In this document: positions 6,787-8,023 of the stretch, piece after piece
How positions within the stretch are numbered: position 1 is the stretch's first letter
Layout: every line of letters starts with the position of its first letter
DNA from: Candidatus Omnitrophota bacterium
GTDB taxonomy: Bacteria; Omnitrophota; Gorgyraeia; Tantalellales; Tantalellaceae
Direction: 5' to 3'
Assembly (NCBI GenBank): GCA_030617085.1
Contig: JAUWWB010000044.1
Span: 1 to 8,023, forward strand
Length of the DNA stretch: 8,023 nt
Translations under genes and position numbers: made by a program
The notes under the pieces: model-generated
Told to the model about the DNA's origin: nothing
The model's input: only the letters and a program-made list of their open reading frames with translations
The model's database searches: none

Positions 6787-6815
6787 ATTATACTATAAAA
6801 CGGCCTTAGCGTCAA
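6787..6815 (-). promoter_or_regulatory. promoter of tRNA-Leu
   Basis: On the minus strand TTGACG (complement of 6810-6815), 17 nt, then a perfect TATAAT (complement of 6787-6792). The start would be near 6780, giving about 30 nt of 5' leader before the mature tRNA end at 6748. Confidence 0.75.
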
Positions 6816-6839
6816 ATGTATATTAGAATTGAAACGCGG

Positions 6840-6868
6840 TTGACAAAATTATCCCGTTATGATAACAT
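6840..6868 (+). promoter_or_regulatory. promoter of tRNA-Glu
   Basis: A perfect TTGACA (6840-6845), 17 nt, then TAACAT (6863-6868), which matches four of six -10 positions. The start would be near 6875, 25 nt before the tRNA. It diverges from the tRNA-Leu promoter with 24 bp between the two -35 boxes. Confidence 0.6.
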
Positions 6869-6899
6869 TTTTATCGGAGTCAAACGAATAGTTTAGCGC

Positions 6900-6977
6900 G
6901 GCCCCATCGTCTAGCCCGGTCTAGGACACCAGATTCTCATTCTGGCGACAGGGGTTCGAATCCCCTTGGGGCTGCCA
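6900..6977 (+). tRNA. tRNA-Glu (anticodon CTC), CCA encoded
   Basis: A 78-nt class I tRNA. The acceptor stem is GGCCCCA with TGGGGCT (6 Watson-Crick pairs plus a terminal G-U), with discriminator G and an encoded CCA (6975-6977). The anticodon stem CCAGA/TCTGG encloses TTCTCAT, giving CTC, which reads GAG. The T arm is AGGGG-TTCGAAT-CCCCT. The D-region TCGTCTAG and the G discriminator are typical of bacterial tRNA-Glu. Confidence 0.96.
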
Positions 6978-6980
6978 TTT

Positions 6981-6997
6981 TCGATTATCGATTTTCG
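6981..6997. repeat. imperfect heptad repeat TCGATTA/TCGATTT/TCG after tRNA-Glu
   Basis: Two 7-bp units differing at one base plus a 3-bp partial unit, beginning 3 bp after the tRNA CCA end. The first 11 bases are also a small palindrome followed by TTTT, but the 1-nt centre cannot form a usable terminator loop. It resembles in period and position the heptad run beyond tRNA-Leu, though the unit sequence differs. Confidence 0.5.
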
Positions 6998-7087
6998 CTC
7001 AAAGTGTGCCCCCCACAAGCCAGTTCCCCAACTCGTAAAACAAACAAAAGTTAGCAATATACCCTTCTCTTTTTGGTAATCCTAATG

Positions 7088-7151
7088 TATACTTTAATAG
7101 GCGAGCAGAGACAGCGTATGGAGGAGGGAAAACCGGAAATATGCTCGCCTA
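7088..7151 (+). promoter_or_regulatory. possible promoter -10 and structured leader of the small exported protein gene
   Basis: TATACT at 7088-7093 is a good -10 box, directly preceded by TG; the -35 region at 17 nt spacing (TTCTCT, 7065-7070) is poor. Transcription would start close to 7100, at the edge of a perfect 10-bp inverted repeat: TAGGCGAGCA (7098-7107) and TGCTCGCCTA (7142-7151), enclosing 34 nt. A second, weaker inverted repeat follows: GCGCCC (7179-7184) and GGGCGC (7216-7221). The resulting leader of about 145 nt could be a cis-regulatory RNA. I do not recognise a known riboswitch class. The rest of 6998-7087 holds nothing I can identify. Confidence 0.4.
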
Positions 7152-7244
7152 GTTGTAAAGGGTAAAATAGCCAAAAATGCGCCCTTGTTTCTTGGTTTTG
7201 CACGAATGCCGGGTGGGGCGCGGGGGAAGAGGCAGGTGAGAACA

Positions 7245-7616
7245 ATGAAGATACTACTCGTAATTTGCATAGCTTTTGGCTTAGCCTTCGGGGCGGTTCC
7301 CTCTTTCGCGCAGGGGTGGTATGAAGATGAGTGGTATGAAGCGGAGGAGGCTTCGGCCAACGCCGCGTACGATTACCACGGAACCGTTGACAGAGGGGGC
7401 GAGGAGGTCTCCGCCGGGGCACGTTACATCCCCGAGTATAGCGGTACGGCTCTCGATGCGGTCATGGTCGAGTGCGCAGCAGCCAGGGACGCGTACGGCG
7501 CGGCCGGTTCTGGGTCCGCTGGTCCTGAGAGCGCTGACGACGCCTGTACCGGTGGTGTTGGTATTCCCGGCGATGGTGGCGGCGAAGACGGTGGAGGCAT
7601 CGGCGATTGGCGGTAA
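7245..7616 (+). CDS. small exported acidic Gly-rich protein, unknown function
   Basis: The 123-residue product starts with a Sec signal peptide (MKILLVICIAF, hydrophobic to residue 18, PSFAQ with likely cleavage after Ala22). The mature part of about 100 residues is strongly acidic. It begins with a duplicated WYE[D/A]E pentapeptide (25-34) encoded by an exact 11-bp direct repeat 15 nt apart (7316-7326 and 7331-7341). The rest is rich in Ala, Gly, Asp, Glu and Tyr, has two mature Cys (77 and 101) that could form a disulfide, and ends in a Gly/Asp tail. The ATG at 7245 is preferred because AGGTGAG lies just upstream and the signal peptide starts there; an in-frame ATG at 7185 would place 20 unrelated residues before the signal. 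I recognise no family. The low-complexity tail suggests a disordered periplasmic or secreted protein. Expression as a real gene rests on the signal peptide and ribosome site. Confidence 0.6.
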   Translation: MKILLVICIAFGLAFGAVPSFAQGWYEDEWYEAEEASANAAYDYHGTVDRGGEEVSAGARYIPEYSGTALDAVMVECAAARDAYGAAGSGSAGPESADDACTGGVGIPGDGGGEDGGGIGDWR

Positions 7617-7626
7617 AGGTGAGACC

Positions 7627-7681
7627 CGTCGAGGTGCCGCGCTTCCACCACGCCGATAAGGACCGGGAAGATCCCTCGACG
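7627..7681. repeat. 8-bp inverted repeat between convergent genes
   Basis: CGTCGAGG (7627-7634) and CCTCGACG (7674-7681) are perfectly complementary across a 39-nt loop in the gap between the small exported protein gene and the stop of the GGDEF gene. It could form a hairpin on either transcript's 3' end, but no T-run follows on either strand, so a terminator role is only tentative. Confidence 0.25.
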
Positions 7682-8023
7682 CTAAAGGCGGTTCGCCTTC
7701 TTGTCAAAGACGATTACTTTGTCACGCCCGGATTGCTTGGATCTGTACAGCGCGGTGTCGGCCGCGTGTATAAGGTCCAGATGGCTTTCGGGGGCGTGGT
7801 CTTCCGTTGAGGCGATGCCTATGCTTATCGTAATGGAGACGGCTTCCCCGTTGGGCGCCGTAAACTTTGCCTGTTTGACCTTGTTCCGTATGCGTTCGCC
7901 GTGCACGAGGGCGTTGTCGCGTTTTGTCCCGGGCATCACGACGCAGAACTCCTCCCCGCCGTAGCGCGCCACCGTATCTTTGCCCCTGGAGTTATCCTTT
8001 ATGATCCCGGCGACGCCCTTCAA
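7682..8023 (-). CDS. GGDEF-domain diguanylate cyclase, C-terminal part (5' end off window)
   Basis: The fragment covers the last 113 residues of a GGDEF domain, which makes c-di-GMP from two GTP. The active-site motif is GGEEF at residues 22-26 of the fragment. Five residues before it lies an RxxD product-inhibition I-site (Arg13-Gly-Lys-Asp16), so feedback inhibition by c-di-GMP is expected. Later family marks are SITISIGIAS and ALYRSKQSGRDKV near the end. All motifs needed for catalysis in this half are intact. The frame is open to the right edge; the TTG at the edge is not a real start, as the domain's first strands and any sensor domain lie beyond 8023. The gene converges on the small exported protein gene with a 65-bp gap. 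Confidence 0.93.
   Translation of the reverse strand: MKGVAGIIKDNSRGKDTVARYGGEEFCVVMPGTKRDNALVHGERIRNKVKQAKFTAPNGEAVSITISIGIASTEDHAPESHLDLIHAADTALYRSKQSGRDKVIVFDKKANRL

Noticed and set aside
6981..6994. A Rho-independent terminator of tRNA-Glu (TCGATTATCGA followed by TTTT).
   Set aside because: The palindrome is AT-rich with a 1-nt centre, so after leaving a loop only about three pairs remain. That is too weak for a terminator.
7118..7165. A 15-codon open frame inside the hairpin leader (MEEGKPEICSPSCKG) that could be a leader peptide.
   Set aside because: No Shine-Dalgarno site precedes it, it has no codon run typical of attenuation, and a frame of this length is expected by chance.
7098..7244. 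A c-di-GMP (GEMM) riboswitch, tempting because of the nearby GGDEF gene.
   Set aside because: The conserved GEMM core elements (GNRA-capped stem with its docking receptor and flanking invariant purines) are not recognisable, and the large unpaired 34-nt loop does not fit. The hairpins are reported only as an unknown leader.

Overview
The window (8,023 bp, roughly 50-55% GC) reads as a chromosomal stretch from a Gram-negative (diderm) bacterium. It holds a signal-peptide-bearing outer-membrane-type beta-barrel protein, an HtpX membrane protease, an ArnT-type glycosyltransferase and CCA-encoding tRNA genes with sigma70-like promoters. The style (AGGAG Shine-Dalgarno sites, short or overlapping intergenic gaps, a free-standing MshEN-like protein) would suit an uncultivated phylum such as Omnitrophota, but that placement is a guess from general impression and no marker gene here proves it. 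I see no transposase, phage gene, CRISPR array or plasmid function.

Layout. (1) Positions 1-1162, plus strand: a sugar-type ABC transporter solute-binding protein, cut by the left edge. (2) Positions 1175-2405, minus strand: a two-gene unit with a small MshEN-like protein (possible c-di-GMP-responsive domain) and a 300-aa exported beta-barrel protein of unknown function. It is driven by a near-consensus promoter at 2466-2494. (3) Positions 2516-6645, plus strand: an operon from a back-to-back near-consensus promoter. Its genes are htpX, an ArnT-like lipid-linked-sugar glycosyltransferase, a polyprenyl-phosphate GT2 glycosyltransferase and a YdjC/ChbG-family deacetylase; the genes overlap or lie 15 nt apart. 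(4) Positions 6662-6977: tRNA-Leu(CAG) on the minus strand and tRNA-Glu(CTC) on the plus strand, diverging from a 151-bp region with a promoter for each. Each tRNA is followed by a short 7-bp-period tandem repeat. (5) Positions 6978-7616: a leader that can form hairpins, then a small exported acidic Gly-rich protein of unknown function. (6) Positions 7682-8023, minus strand: the C-terminal part of a GGDEF diguanylate cyclase, cut by the right edge.

How the genes work together. The most informative unit is the operon in region 3. A polyprenyl-phosphate glycosyltransferase, a YdjC-family deacetylase and an ArnT-like transferase are the three activities used in Francisella (FlmF2, NaxD, FlmK) to build undecaprenyl-phosphate-N-acetylhexosamine, deacetylate it and move the free amino sugar to lipid A. 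The operon therefore looks like an envelope amino-sugar modification module of that type, here linked to the envelope quality-control protease HtpX. Two c-di-GMP-related proteins (the MshEN-like protein and the GGDEF enzyme) lie in the same window, but nothing in the sequence ties them to each other.
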